Assembly: GCA_964423405.1 (NCBI GenBank)
Contig: CAYREY010000003.1
Span: forward strand, 62,001 to 126,000
DNA: 64,000 bases
Direction: 5' to 3'
Origin: Bog-950 sp964423405
GTDB lineage: Bacteria > Bacteroidota > Bacteroidia > Chitinophagales > LD1
Part shown: piece after piece, positions 33,283-42,794 of the stretch
How the letters are laid out: each line of letters opens with the position of its first letter
How positions within the stretch are numbered: position 1 is the first letter of the stretch
Made by a program: the position numbers and the translations under genes
The notes under the pieces: model-generated
Databases searched by the model: none
What the model was told of the DNA's origin: nothing
Seen by the model: only the letters and a program-made list of their open reading frames with translations

Positions 33283-35373
33283 TTATTTTTTCTTTTTACC
33301 GTAGGTAAAGCCGGGGCCGGTTTTTACCTGTTTTACTACTTCGCCGTAGTTTTCTATTTCCGGTGCATCTTCTGGTTTGTCCGGTATCAGTTTAAACTCT
33401 ACGCGGCGGTTGCGTGCGCGGCCTTCCGGATCGTCCTCACCGTTTGGCAGTTCGTTCGGAACAGCAGGTTGTTTCTCGCCAAATGTTTTAACCACTATGC
33501 GGTTTTCGGCTATACCTTTCTTTTTAATTAAGAAGGTTTTCACCTCATTGGCACGGCGCATCGAAAGAGCCTCGTTGTACTCATCGGTACCTTTGCTATC
33601 GGTGTGGCCCTGTATCTCAAGCGAGTAACCAGGGTTAGCGTTCAGCACGGTAACAACCGAGTCTATCTGGCCTTTGTAAAAATCAATCACGTTCGATTTA
33701 TCGAAGGCAAAGTAAACATTAGGTATGCGGATGTGGATACGGATAATCGGATCCAGGTAGAAAATCTTCTCAATAGTATCGCGCTCTTCTTCTTCGTCAA
33801 TAGTCAGGTTATCGATAGATGGCCAGTAGCCTTCTTTGTTACCGTTTATTTTGTACGAAGTGCTGCGTTTAACAGGGAACAGGAATGGCTGTGCTGTGGT
33901 AATAGCGTTGCCTGAAAACTCAAAATTGTTGCCAGCTACTTTGTACAGCGATGCATCTACACCGGTTACAGGTGTATTGGTAGGGTCGCCGCGTTTTACA
34001 TAAATACCTTTCAGGGTAATGTCGCGTTGTACTATTACAGTCCATATATCATCGCAGCAGGTAGCACCACGTGGCGAGGTAGTACCTATACGGTTAGATA
34101 CCATAAAGCCGCGGGCTGCTTTTTCGTCAAGCGCCAGGTAAAGGTCATCGGCCTGCGAGTTGATAGGCACACCGGCGTTAACCGCTTTGCTGGTCCAGTT
34201 GCCCGGGGTACCCGAAATTTTAAATACATCCAAACCACCAATAGATGGGTGGCCATCTGATGAGAAGTAAAGTACACCGTTCTTCTTATCGTAGAAAGGG
34301 GTCTGGTCGTCACCTACGCTGTTAACTTCGTTACCCAGGTTAGTAGCGGGGCCAAAAGTACCATCGCTGTTCAGCTTGGCATACCATATATCCAGACCTT
34401 TGCTGCCGCTGCGGTTGCTGGTAAAGTAAAGTATGGTGTTGCCATCTTTATCTACACCAAAAGCAGGGTGGGTAGTGGTACCCAGTTCGCCATTCAGTTT
34501 TTTAAGTTCTTCTGCATCGCCCCAGGTAGTACCGTTTTTAACCGAGCGGTACAGGCGGCAGTTTACGCGGTTCTCATCTTCTTCTACCACACCACATTTG
34601 GTAAACACTATCGATTTCTCATCGGGTGAGTAAACGGCGTTACCGGTGTTGGTTTTGTCGTCGTTAGGTGGTACTGGCAGTGCGGTACGGTTGGTAAAGC
34701 TGTTGCCGGTTTTATCGGCGGTAAAAATAGAGGTAAAGTGGTTGTCTTTGCTGTTGGTCAGGTTTACCGCTGTATCGGTTTTCTGCGAGGTAAACAGTAT
34801 GCCATTACCTTTAAGTGGTTTTGGCGAAAAATCCTGAATAGTGCTGTTCACCTGTCCTTCGGTTTTCTCTACCTTTATTTTGGTAGGAAACTTAGTGATT
34901 GCCATAGCAGAGTCTATACCTTCAATCTCAATTTTAGCCAGGTTTTTGTAGCTGATATCCTTTTTGCCCAGTGGCGCCTTCAGGTAGCCTTCCAGCGTGG
35001 TTTTGGCATCGGCATAGCGGCCATTCATTTTTTGCATACGGCCCAGTTGAAACTGGTCGTTTACAAATGCCTCAGGGTCTTTAGCTATAACTAACTTGTA
35101 GTATTTTTCGGCAGCCTCATAGTCACGTAGTTCGCGGTTTACATCGCCTAACAGGTGGGCTATATCAATTTTTTCAGGCTTTGCTTTGTAGGCATCTTCC
35201 AGGTACTGGGCTGCGTTATAAAAGCTACCCTGTTTTAACTGGGCGCGTGCTATCTTCAGTTTCTTGCGCCATTTCACCTTAGGATATTTCTCCACGTTTT
35301 TCAACTTGGAGCCGTCCTGCGCACCTGCAAACAGTATTATCGGAGTTAACAGGGCTAACAAAAAATACTTCAT
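33283..35373 (-). CDS. OmpA-family protein with TPR and PD40 repeats (PorE-like layout)
   Basis: A 696-aa envelope protein. A signal peptide (MKYFLLALLTPIILFAGAQ) precedes TPR-like helices (about 35-150), where DVNRELRDYEAAEKYYK is a typical repeat. A PD40/beta-propeller part follows (about 190-450; YSPDEKSIVF, YFTSNRSGSKGLDIWYA, YFSSDGHPSIGGLDVF), then a linker domain (GIYVKRGD ..., carboxypeptidase-regulatory-like). The OmpA peptidoglycan-binding domain is at about 550-675 (YFAFDKSN, LEIQGHTDSKGTDEYN, RARNRRVEF). This order is that of PorE-type T9SS components and of OmpA proteins paired with PorP/SprF. It should anchor an outer-membrane complex to peptidoglycan. The PorP/SprF gene lies 57 bp upstream on the same strand. 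Confidence 0.92.
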   Translation of the reverse strand: MKYFLLALLTPIILFAGAQDGSKLKNVEKYPKVKWRKKLKIARAQLKQGSFYNAAQYLEDAYKAKPEKIDIAHLLGDVNRELRDYEAAEKYYKLVIAKDPEAFVNDQFQLGRMQKMNGRYADAKTTLEGYLKAPLGKKDISYKNLAKIEIEGIDSAMAITKFPTKIKVEKTEGQVNSTIQDFSPKPLKGNGILFTSQKTDTAVNLTNSKDNHFTSIFTADKTGNSFTNRTALPVPPNDDKTNTGNAVYSPDEKSIVFTKCGVVEEDENRVNCRLYRSVKNGTTWGDAEELKKLNGELGTTTHPAFGVDKDGNTILYFTSNRSGSKGLDIWYAKLNSDGTFGPATNLGNEVNSVGDDQTPFYDKKNGVLYFSSDGHPSIGGLDVFKISGTPGNWTSKAVNAGVPINSQADDLYLALDEKAARGFMVSNRIGTTSPRGATCCDDIWTVIVQRDITLKGIYVKRGDPTNTPVTGVDASLYKVAGNNFEFSGNAITTAQPFLFPVKRSTSYKINGNKEGYWPSIDNLTIDEEEERDTIEKIFYLDPIIRIHIRIPNVYFAFDKSNVIDFYKGQIDSVVTVLNANPGYSLEIQGHTDSKGTDEYNEALSMRRANEVKTFLIKKKGIAENRIVVKTFGEKQPAVPNELPNGEDDPEGRARNRRVEFKLIPDKPEDAPEIENYGEVVKQVKTGPGFTYGKKKK

Positions 35374-35430
35374 AGTTTATGCTTAGTTTTCTGGGATTAA
35401 ATAAATCGTAGTGGTCAGGGCTAATACTGA

Positions 35431-36483
35431 TTAATATCTTGGGTTAAACAGGTAGTTATCTTCTTTAGGCTGGAAAATATTACCAATGTAGCTCAGGGTA
35501 ATTTCAAAGCCTTGCGGAAGCGGGCCACCTATGTTTTTGTGGTCTTTGTACTGGCGGCTCAGGTGCACATCGTATGCAAAGCCCGCACGGAAACCTTTGT
35601 ACTCAAAACCAACTTTAGGTATCAGGGTGTACTGGTTGTTGATACGGTTCCATAAACCCAGGAACAGGGTAGCGCGTTTAGCCGGGTCTTTTATTACATG
35701 TATACCAGCAGTTAAACCAAAGTTGGTTTCGTTAGCTTTTTGCTGGTACATAAATAAGTAGCCTGGTATGAAAACGGCTTTGTCTTTGTATTCAAACTCA
35801 AAACCACCGTGCAGGGTGTGGCGGAAAGGCAAACGGTAGGTTTGTGTGCTGTTAGCCAGAAAATCCTGCTTGTAGTTGGTAGCGTTGTTAAATGCATAAC
35901 CGGTGTAGAAACGCATACCGGTGTAGAAGTCGTATTTGAAGAATAAACCTGCGTTGAACACCCCTTTCATGCGGTTACCGCTGTTAAAGGTTTCGCCGTT
36001 GTAGCTGCTGTTGTAGCTCAGGTCCGAGTTAAAGCCATCGTTAAACTCAAATTTGCTGAAGTCCATTTTGGTCATAGCCAAACCGCCCTGCAAACCTAAC
36101 CCTAACTGTATTTTGTTTTTAGGGCCAAAACCCATGTTATACGCTAACGAAACCAAAATCTGGTTCTGGTTAAAGGTTTTACCGTTCTGCTGGTCGTTAA
36201 AAAATACGATACCCACACCCAGTGCACCTTTTTTAATTTTCTCGCGTAGAAGAGAAAGGTCTACACTGGCCGATGGTGTAGAAAACACCGGACGGTTGCT
36301 GCTAAGGCCGGGGAACTGGTTACGGTAAATACCCGTAATACGGTAAAACCCGTTAAAGTTACCGGTTAAAGCAGGGTTTAGTGTTAACGGAGAGGCATAA
36401 AACTGCGAAAAGTGAATGTCCTGAGCATTCGCTGTAAGCATACCTACCATTAAAGCTACGATTGCGTATAATCTAAACTTCAT
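35431..36483 (-). CDS. PorP/SprF family outer-membrane protein
   Basis: A 350-aa protein from the ATG at 36483, which gives a signal peptide (MKFRLYAIVALMVGMLTANA). The mature start QDIHFSQFYASPLTLNPALTG is the hallmark of PorP/SprF proteins. The rest is amphipathic beta strand typical of a membrane barrel (GVGIVFFNDQQNGKT, GFRAGFAYDVHLSR). Family members partner with individual type B-CTD cargo proteins to hold them at the surface in T9SS/gliding systems. That fits the neighbours: the 1670-aa type B cargo gene upstream and the OmpA/TPR protein downstream. Confidence 0.93.
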   Translation of the reverse strand: MKFRLYAIVALMVGMLTANAQDIHFSQFYASPLTLNPALTGNFNGFYRITGIYRNQFPGLSSNRPVFSTPSASVDLSLLREKIKKGALGVGIVFFNDQQNGKTFNQNQILVSLAYNMGFGPKNKIQLGLGLQGGLAMTKMDFSKFEFNDGFNSDLSYNSSYNGETFNSGNRMKGVFNAGLFFKYDFYTGMRFYTGYAFNNATNYKQDFLANSTQTYRLPFRHTLHGGFEFEYKDKAVFIPGYLFMYQQKANETNFGLTAGIHVIKDPAKRATLFLGLWNRINNQYTLIPKVGFEYKGFRAGFAYDVHLSRQYKDHKNIGGPLPQGFEITLSYIGNIFQPKEDNYLFNPRY

Positions 36484-36644
36484 GTGATACTTGAATTTAT
36501 TAGGGTTCAAAGAAAATATTTTTTTGCAAACCTACATGAATTTACCTTTTAAAAAACCGGATTTCAGTCATTTGTGTATAACTTATGCCTCTGCGTTTTA
36601 ACAAGGTGTCTGCTTACATGCTTACAGACTTTAATATTTTTTAT

Positions 36645-36685
36645 AGCCTTGTACGTGGTATTTTCCACGCACAGGGCTTTGTTTA
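36645..36685. terminator. Hairpin after the 1670-aa cargo gene
   Basis: A 14-bp stem with two wobbles (AGCCTTGTACGTGG/CCACGCACAGGGCT, loop TATTTT) lies directly after the stop of the gene at 36686. The T-rich side is on the plus strand, so its role as terminator of the minus-strand gene is uncertain; it may instead stabilise the mRNA end or allow read-through to PorP/SprF. Confidence 0.45.
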
Positions 36686-39600
36686 TTAATGCAATAGCGT
36701 AAATGCGCCGGTCAGGTTGTAATCCACATTTGCGTTCGGATTGTTCTGATCGGGGCCGGTAATAGTAATATAATAGAAGTAAGTGCCGGCCGGTTGCAGG
36801 GTACCGTTAAAGGTACCATCCCAATAGCCTGTGCCATCATACACCAGCTGGCCCCAGCGGTTGTAAATACGGAATGCCGAAATGGTATAAACACCCTGTA
36901 GCGATGGCGGGAAATAAGGCCCGTACACATCGTTGGCACCATCGCCGTTTGGCGAAAACGCGTTAGGCATTGGCGGAACACCCGGAGGTACTACCGACAG
37001 GCGAACACTATCGTAGGCCACACAACCATACACCGCATCGGTTACCTGTACGGTGTAAGTAGTAGTAGTTTGTGCCGATTGTACATACGGCTGCTGCACG
37101 GTGGCATCCTGCAGGTAAGTGTTAGGGCTCCACAGGTAGGTAAAGTTGCTGTTGTAGCTAAACGAATCTACACTAAGCGTAGCATTGCGGCCCACAAATA
37201 CCGTAGCAGTAGGTGGGTCGGCTACAAAAGCATTAACAGTAAGGCAGCGGATAGTAACCTCTACCGACGCAGTACCGCTACACAGGTTATCGTCGGTTAC
37301 AGTTACGGTGTACGTACCCGAAGTATTTACACTGATAGTAGGGCTGGTTTGGTTATTGCTCCAGTTATAGCTACCGTTTACGGTAGGCAGCAGCAACACC
37401 GATGTATCGCAACCGCACACATTCTGGTCGGGGCCCAGGCTTACAACCGGTGCCGGTACACTGTACACAGTTACACTATCGTAGCTGGCACAGCCGTTAT
37501 CGGTGGCTGTAAGGTAGTAGGTGCCTGCCGCTGTTACTATCAGCGTATCATCCAGCACACTACCCGGTGCCCATATATAATCTACACCCTGTACAGCATT
37601 TACATACAATACATTGTCCTGCCCTTCGCACACCGAATCCTGGTTAAGCAGTATTTCGGCTACCGGTGGCTGCGATATAATTACATGGGCTGTATCCAGC
37701 GAGTTTAACTTACATCCGTTACTGTCTATAGCTATGTACGAGTAGTAACCGGCTGTATTTACCGTAATGTTAGGCGTGGTAGAGCCGTTGCTCCACAGGT
37801 ACGAGCTATAGCCCGGGTCGCCGGTAAGGGTAATAGCACCACCCACACAAGTACCGGTATCGCCCGATGGTGCTACCACCAGCGGGTTAAGGGTAAACTC
37901 GGTTACAACCACCGTATCCGAAGGTATGTTACACACACCATCAAACACCCGCACATAGTAAGCCTGGCTAACGGCAGTTTGCCCGCCGGTAGTTATAGTA
38001 GGTGTTACTGCACCGGTGCTCCAGTTATACGACTGGTAAGGGCCACCGCTTGGCACAAGTGTTATCGAATCGTACGGACAAACAGCCGTATCGGCACCCA
38101 GTGTTACCGATGGGCGGCGCATGTAAATACGCAGGCTGTCATCGGCACGGCAACCATCCTGGTTAAAGGCAGTCACATAGTACACTGTTTCGGCTATTGG
38201 CCAGGCAAACGGGCTTTGTGCTGTGGTAGATGAAAGATTATTGGCAGGGCTCCACAGATAGCTTACACCATTACCGGTAAATACCAGTTGGGTAGTATCG
38301 CCGGGGCATATAGTATCGGGCTGTGCCGCAACACTGTAATTAAAGTTGCCGGTGCCTACCTGTATGGTATCGGTAGTTACACAACCATTGCTAAAGGTAG
38401 CAGTAACCACATAGGTAGTAGTAGTGGTAGGGTAAGCTTTAGGGTTCTGTACCGTGTCGCTCGATAGGCCCGTTGATGGGCTCCACTGCACACCGGTAAG
38501 CACATTACCTGCAGTTTGCGGTGTAAAGCGGAAAGCTACCGGGCTGCCTACCGTCCATGGCGAGGCATTGTAGCCCGCCGGGGTAAGGCCACTGGTACCG
38601 GTTGCGTTTTCTATACCCAGCGTATTAACCTGCGCAGGGTTGGTTTGCGAGTTAACCAGTACTTCAATCAGGTTAGTGGTTTCATACAGGTGTATCTCAC
38701 CATCTATGTTGCCGCCGTTACCAAAGTAAGCTACGTTTTTCCAGCGTATTACCTGTACACGGTTAGGGGCATTGCCTACCACAAAGTGGTCTATCGAGCC
38801 CCCATTGGTAGTGTTAAGGTCTTCCCAGCAAAGCGCCACCACGTTGTTAGGTGTAGCAGCATCGGGCAATTGCTGGCCCGAGCAACAGCCCGCACCCTGG
38901 CCGTTGGTAAACGATATAAATCCGTTGGTAGAGATATAGAAACTGGTAACGGTGTTGCAGTAAAATTCAAAGTTGAAAGGTATAGTAATTGCGTTGCTCA
39001 CAATATCATCGCCGGTAGGGCCTGCATTTACTGCACCGGTTGGTGTTATAGGCGAAAACGCAATGTTTGAAAGGTCGTAACCCTGTACACAGTATAACTG
39101 CGATGGGTGCAGCAACTGGGCATTCAGTTGTAAGGTATCGCCGTTGCAGAAAACAGTATCGTTGCCGGCACTGATTAATACAGCCGTATCTACATTCAGG
39201 CTAATGCTGGTATCGCCCTGGCAGGTGCCATCATCTACCAACAGGGTAAATGTCTCATCGCTAAACAGCGGGAACGTTACCGTACCTGCATTAGGCAGCA
39301 CAGTTCCGTTGCTGCCGGTCCAGGTAAGGGTATAGTTGTTTAACGGCGCCTCGCACATAATAAAGCGGGTATCGGGGCGCTGGTCGCTTACCGTAGGGGT
39401 AGGCAGGTTACAGTTGCTCGATACATCGTTATTAGCATACAACGATGCACCGGTAAATACAGTAGTAGTACCTACGGCATCGTAATCCGAACCCGACAAC
39501 CAGGTGGCGTTATCGAAACATACTTCAACTATAAGGTTAGAGAAACCATCCCAGTTATAAGGTACATCCAGCGTGTGGGTGTTCCAGCCGGTGGTGTTTA

Positions 39601-41698
39601 TAGTTATAATGGTATCGTTAAGTACCTGCGTAAGGCCGGCTACATAGTTAGCCGGTAGCTGGCTTAGCGATGTACAACCCATTTTAATATTAAATTTTTC
39701 GTACGGCGATGAGTTACCCAGGCCGGTTACATTAAAGCCCAGATCGGTAATAGTACCGGCACTCAGGCCCAGTGCCTGTAACTCCGATGCACGGTACAGG
39801 TACTGCACCCGGCCATCGGCATAAAAACCGCGGTAAGGGGTTACCAGGTCGCTGCCATTGCCGTTACCCAGGTCTTGTATCTCAAAGTTGCTGTTAGGCA
39901 AACATGGGTTCAGCGGATCGCTGGTAGGGCCACAGCTAAGTGCGCTTACCGATGCCGAGATGCTGATAGGGCTGCCCGGACATACATAGTTATCTGAAGG
40001 TAACAGGGTAACCTTAGGGCCTACACCCTGTATTACTACTTTAAAGCTATCGCGCACTACACAGCCGGCTGCCGATGTTACGGCAACTTCATAAACAGTA
40101 GTAGTGTTGGGTTTTACGTTAGTAGTAGCCTGTGTAGGGCTGCTGATACCCTGGCTGGCTGGTGCCCACTGGTAAGTAAAAGGCCCCAGGTTAGAAGGCG
40201 AAGCTACTGCCGTAAGGGTGGTGCTTTGGTTTAAGCATATTGTATCATCCGGAGATGTAATGCTGGTAGCAATATCGGGCACACGGAAAACCGTAATGGT
40301 ATCGGTTTGTTTACAACCGCCCTGCAGGTCGCTGGTTACTATATAGGTAGTAGTAGCCGAAGGCGCCAGCAATACTACGTTACTGTCGGGTGTAGCGCTA
40401 ACCATACCACTGGTGGTGTTCCAGCTAAACTCGCTGCCGCCAAACACAGCCACCTCTATCGGTCCGCCGTTAGGGCAATAGTAGCGGTCCTGTCCGGCAT
40501 CGGTACCTTCAAATATGGTTATGTCGTATGTAAACAATTGTAAGCCGGGTATCGGGCAGGCATCATCCTGAAACTGTACAGTAAAGTAACGGAAACCGGT
40601 ATCCAGCGCCGAAGGGGTCCAGGTAAATACGGTAATTACCGAATCGGGGCCACCTACATTGGTAGTAGTAAGGGTAGCACCGGGTATAGAACTGGCTATG
40701 TTAGAAGTTACAGTTAACGCATCACCGTCTATATCGCGGGCGGCCAGTGTAAACGATACCGTAGTGCCCGGGCACACACCCAGTGAGTTGCAATCGGTTA
40801 TTACACCGCCATTTACATTAGCCGGGGTTAAACAGTTGGCAACCTGCGGCGAGTTGTTGTTACAGTTAATAATTACAATCTGTATATCGCGCATGGTAGT
40901 ACCTATTACCACACCGTTGCGGTACTCGGTTACCAATACGTCAACTACATATACACCCTGTTGGGTAGGAGTAAACGACATCTGGCCGGTAGCCTGGTCA
41001 AAAATAAAGCCGTTCAGCGTGGGCATAGGGTTAGCCGCCGAATATGTACCCTGGTAAAAAAGGCCGGTACCCACATCATCGCGCGGGGCTATAAGGGTGT
41101 ACACCAGCGAGTCGCCATCGGTATCTACCGAACCGTGCGAGTAGTTAACCTGCTGATTTACACAAAAATAAGGAACCGGAAGCGAGGTAAAGCTAGGGGC
41201 ATTGTTACAGCTAACCTGGCTGCTGTTAAGCGTAGCAGCTACCGAAAAACCAAGGCTTGGTGGTGCCGGGTCTACCAGGTTGTTCGACTGGTTACGGCAG
41301 CAATCGCTGTAGCTAAAGGTATAAAGGCCACAACCCGGCTGTATGGTTACAGTGCCGGTATAGGTATATAGCTCTACACCGGGCAAGCTACCACCCGAGC
41401 AGGTTGATTGGGCCGATGGACATAACTGCGATACCTCTACACTGCTCTGCGCCTGATCAAGCGTACAGGTTACGCTAGATGAGCCGCAGTTAGAGCTTAC
41501 ATCAACTAAAATAGTGTTGGGCATGGTTACACCGCTACAATCGCGGTACACGGCTACAACTATCTCATAATCATTACCTCCCAGGCAGCGGAACGATATA
41601 TCCGAGCCCATGATGTGTGTAGCGTAGGAATTGTAAAATGCAAAAACACCAAGCAATAAAGCCACCAATGGTCGGATGCGAGTAACGGTACCTTTCAT
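36686..41698 (-). CDS. 1670-aa secreted repeat protein with type B (gliding) CTD
   Basis: A large secreted protein: a signal-like N-terminus (RPLVALLLGVFAFYNSYA), then THIMGSDISFRCLGGNDYEI, a start shared by many Bacteroidota surface proteins. Several Ig/cadherin-like modules follow (DIDGDALTV, DTDGDSLVY), then PKD/SprB-like modules with the recurring patterns 'LGPDQNVCGCDTSVLL', 'YNWSNNQTSPTISV' and 'TYTVTVTDDNLC'. The last 85 residues form the gliding-motility-associated C-terminal domain (PNAFSPNGDGANDVYGP, IYNRWGQLVYDG, GTYFYYITITG), i.e. a type B T9SS signal. The PorP/SprF gene downstream is its likely dedicated partner. No enzymatic motif; adhesion or matrix role inferred. Confidence 0.92.
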   Translation of the reverse strand: MKGTVTRIRPLVALLLGVFAFYNSYATHIMGSDISFRCLGGNDYEIVVAVYRDCSGVTMPNTILVDVSSNCGSSSVTCTLDQAQSSVEVSQLCPSAQSTCSGGSLPGVELYTYTGTVTIQPGCGLYTFSYSDCCRNQSNNLVDPAPPSLGFSVAATLNSSQVSCNNAPSFTSLPVPYFCVNQQVNYSHGSVDTDGDSLVYTLIAPRDDVGTGLFYQGTYSAANPMPTLNGFIFDQATGQMSFTPTQQGVYVVDVLVTEYRNGVVIGTTMRDIQIVIINCNNNSPQVANCLTPANVNGGVITDCNSLGVCPGTTVSFTLAARDIDGDALTVTSNIASSIPGATLTTTNVGGPDSVITVFTWTPSALDTGFRYFTVQFQDDACPIPGLQLFTYDITIFEGTDAGQDRYYCPNGGPIEVAVFGGSEFSWNTTSGMVSATPDSNVVLLAPSATTTYIVTSDLQGGCKQTDTITVFRVPDIATSITSPDDTICLNQSTTLTAVASPSNLGPFTYQWAPASQGISSPTQATTNVKPNTTTVYEVAVTSAAGCVVRDSFKVVIQGVGPKVTLLPSDNYVCPGSPISISASVSALSCGPTSDPLNPCLPNSNFEIQDLGNGNGSDLVTPYRGFYADGRVQYLYRASELQALGLSAGTITDLGFNVTGLGNSSPYEKFNIKMGCTSLSQLPANYVAGLTQVLNDTIITINTTGWNTHTLDVPYNWDGFSNLIVEVCFDNATWLSGSDYDAVGTTTVFTGASLYANNDVSSNCNLPTPTVSDQRPDTRFIMCEAPLNNYTLTWTGSNGTVLPNAGTVTFPLFSDETFTLLVDDGTCQGDTSISLNVDTAVLISAGNDTVFCNGDTLQLNAQLLHPSQLYCVQGYDLSNIAFSPITPTGAVNAGPTGDDIVSNAITIPFNFEFYCNTVTSFYISTNGFISFTNGQGAGCCSGQQLPDAATPNNVVALCWEDLNTTNGGSIDHFVVGNAPNRVQVIRWKNVAYFGNGGNIDGEIHLYETTNLIEVLVNSQTNPAQVNTLGIENATGTSGLTPAGYNASPWTVGSPVAFRFTPQTAGNVLTGVQWSPSTGLSSDTVQNPKAYPTTTTTYVVTATFSNGCVTTDTIQVGTGNFNYSVAAQPDTICPGDTTQLVFTGNGVSYLWSPANNLSSTTAQSPFAWPIAETVYYVTAFNQDGCRADDSLRIYMRRPSVTLGADTAVCPYDSITLVPSGGPYQSYNWSTGAVTPTITTGGQTAVSQAYYVRVFDGVCNIPSDTVVVTEFTLNPLVVAPSGDTGTCVGGAITLTGDPGYSSYLWSNGSTTPNITVNTAGYYSYIAIDSNGCKLNSLDTAHVIISQPPVAEILLNQDSVCEGQDNVLYVNAVQGVDYIWAPGSVLDDTLIVTAAGTYYLTATDNGCASYDSVTVYSVPAPVVSLGPDQNVCGCDTSVLLLPTVNGSYNWSNNQTSPTISVNTSGTYTVTVTDDNLCSGTASVEVTIRCLTVNAFVADPPTATVFVGRNATLSVDSFSYNSNFTYLWSPNTYLQDATVQQPYVQSAQTTTTYTVQVTDAVYGCVAYDSVRLSVVPPGVPPMPNAFSPNGDGANDVYGPYFPPSLQGVYTISAFRIYNRWGQLVYDGTGYWDGTFNGTLQPAGTYFYYITITGPDQNNPNANVDYNLTGAFTLLH

Positions 41699-41883
41699 AG
41701 TCGTCAGGGTTGTGTCTTAATAAATTAAAGAGGGCGCGAAATTAACTAAATGTAACATAAAAAGGCGCAAATCTCCAATTAATTTAATATGGTATTCATA
41801 CCAATAGCACAATAAGATTAGGTGCAATTGGTACCATTGCATTTTTTTTGTTGTTAATTGCGTGGTAATCAACTACACAGCCT

Positions 41884-42636
41884 ATGAAAAACAAGTTTCT
41901 TTTTATTGCACTTTTTCCCCTGTGCACCCTGCTGCAAGGCTGCTTCGGTATAGAAGAAAAGATACTGATACATAAAGATGGTAGCGGCACCTACACCTTT
42001 AGCATGGACCTGACCGAGGCCTTGAAAGATATGACTGAAATGGTGCAGAAACTGGATAAGGCTTTTAAAAACGATAGCGATACCACCGCAGGCAAAACCC
42101 CGCAGGACCTGCAAAACGAAACCTACAAAAAACTGAAAGAAGATTCGCGCCTTACCGACCTGCAAACACTAAACAGCATTAAAGGCATTAGCAACAGCCG
42201 CGAGTTTGTAGATACTGCCAACGGCCTGTTTATAACGGGTATTTCTTTCGATTTTACCGATGTAAATGCCCTGAACAAAGGACTTGTTGCCATGTTGAGC
42301 CCCGGCGATGGTAAAAACAAAAAACAGGGCAATATACCACCGGCTACCTACGGGTACAAAAACGGCGTACTAACCCGCGAGCTATCCAAAGCCACTACCG
42401 ATGATATGTTTAAAGATATGAAGCTGGATGCCAAAACAGAGGCCATGTTTAAAAAGATGTTTAAGGATTTTAAATACACGATAACCGTACAGTCCGACGC
42501 CGACATAAAAAAGGTAACTGCACCGGGCGGTGTTATCAGCCAAAAGGGCAAAAAAACGTCGATAGAATACAACCTGCTGGAGGAGAGCAAAGAGGTAATA
42601 AAGGCCCGTATGCGCAGCGATGTACAGGTGTACTAA
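41884..42636 (+). CDS. Lipoprotein, unknown
   Basis: A 250-aa predicted lipoprotein. The signal MKNKFLFIALFPLCTLLQGC ends in a lipobox with Cys at residue 20. The mature part starts with a strand pair (EEKILIHKDGSGTYTFSMDL), then a helical, Lys/Asp-rich region, and closes with a beta block (KYTITVQSDADIKKV and KTSIEYNLLEESKEVIKARM). No family recognised, although the start resembles lipoproteins of unknown function in Bacteroidota that begin with a 'D-G-S-G' strand. Divergent from the 1670-aa gene. Confidence 0.75.
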   Translation: MKNKFLFIALFPLCTLLQGCFGIEEKILIHKDGSGTYTFSMDLTEALKDMTEMVQKLDKAFKNDSDTTAGKTPQDLQNETYKKLKEDSRLTDLQTLNSIKGISNSREFVDTANGLFITGISFDFTDVNALNKGLVAMLSPGDGKNKKQGNIPPATYGYKNGVLTRELSKATTDDMFKDMKLDAKTEAMFKKMFKDFKYTITVQSDADIKKVTAPGGVISQKGKKTSIEYNLLEESKEVIKARMRSDVQVY

Positions 42637-42779
42637 CCGGCTTTTACATTTTTTTGCATCTAGCCAAACCCTTGCCTGTAAAGGGTTTCAGCCATATCCG
42701 GCACTTGGTTTACTATACTGTTTAAACCCCTGTTTGTTTTTGTAATCATACAGGCATATTGGTTAAACAAAACAATTAC

Positions 42780-42785
42780 AGGAGG
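42780..42785 (+). promoter_or_regulatory. Strong Shine-Dalgarno site before the DUF4476 gene
   Basis: AGGAGG is spaced nine bases before the ATG at 42795. Such a perfect site is unusual here, since other genes in the window have no recognisable ribosome binding site. It decides the start at 42795 over the in-frame ATG at 42759. Confidence 0.6.
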
Positions 42786-42794
42786 AAACAGTAT

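Noticed and set aside
42666..42688. Hairpin AAACCCTT/AAGGGTTT after the lipoprotein gene
   Set aside because: It is only 8 bp with no T-run, and the same strand continues into the next gene's leader, so it is not supported as a terminator.
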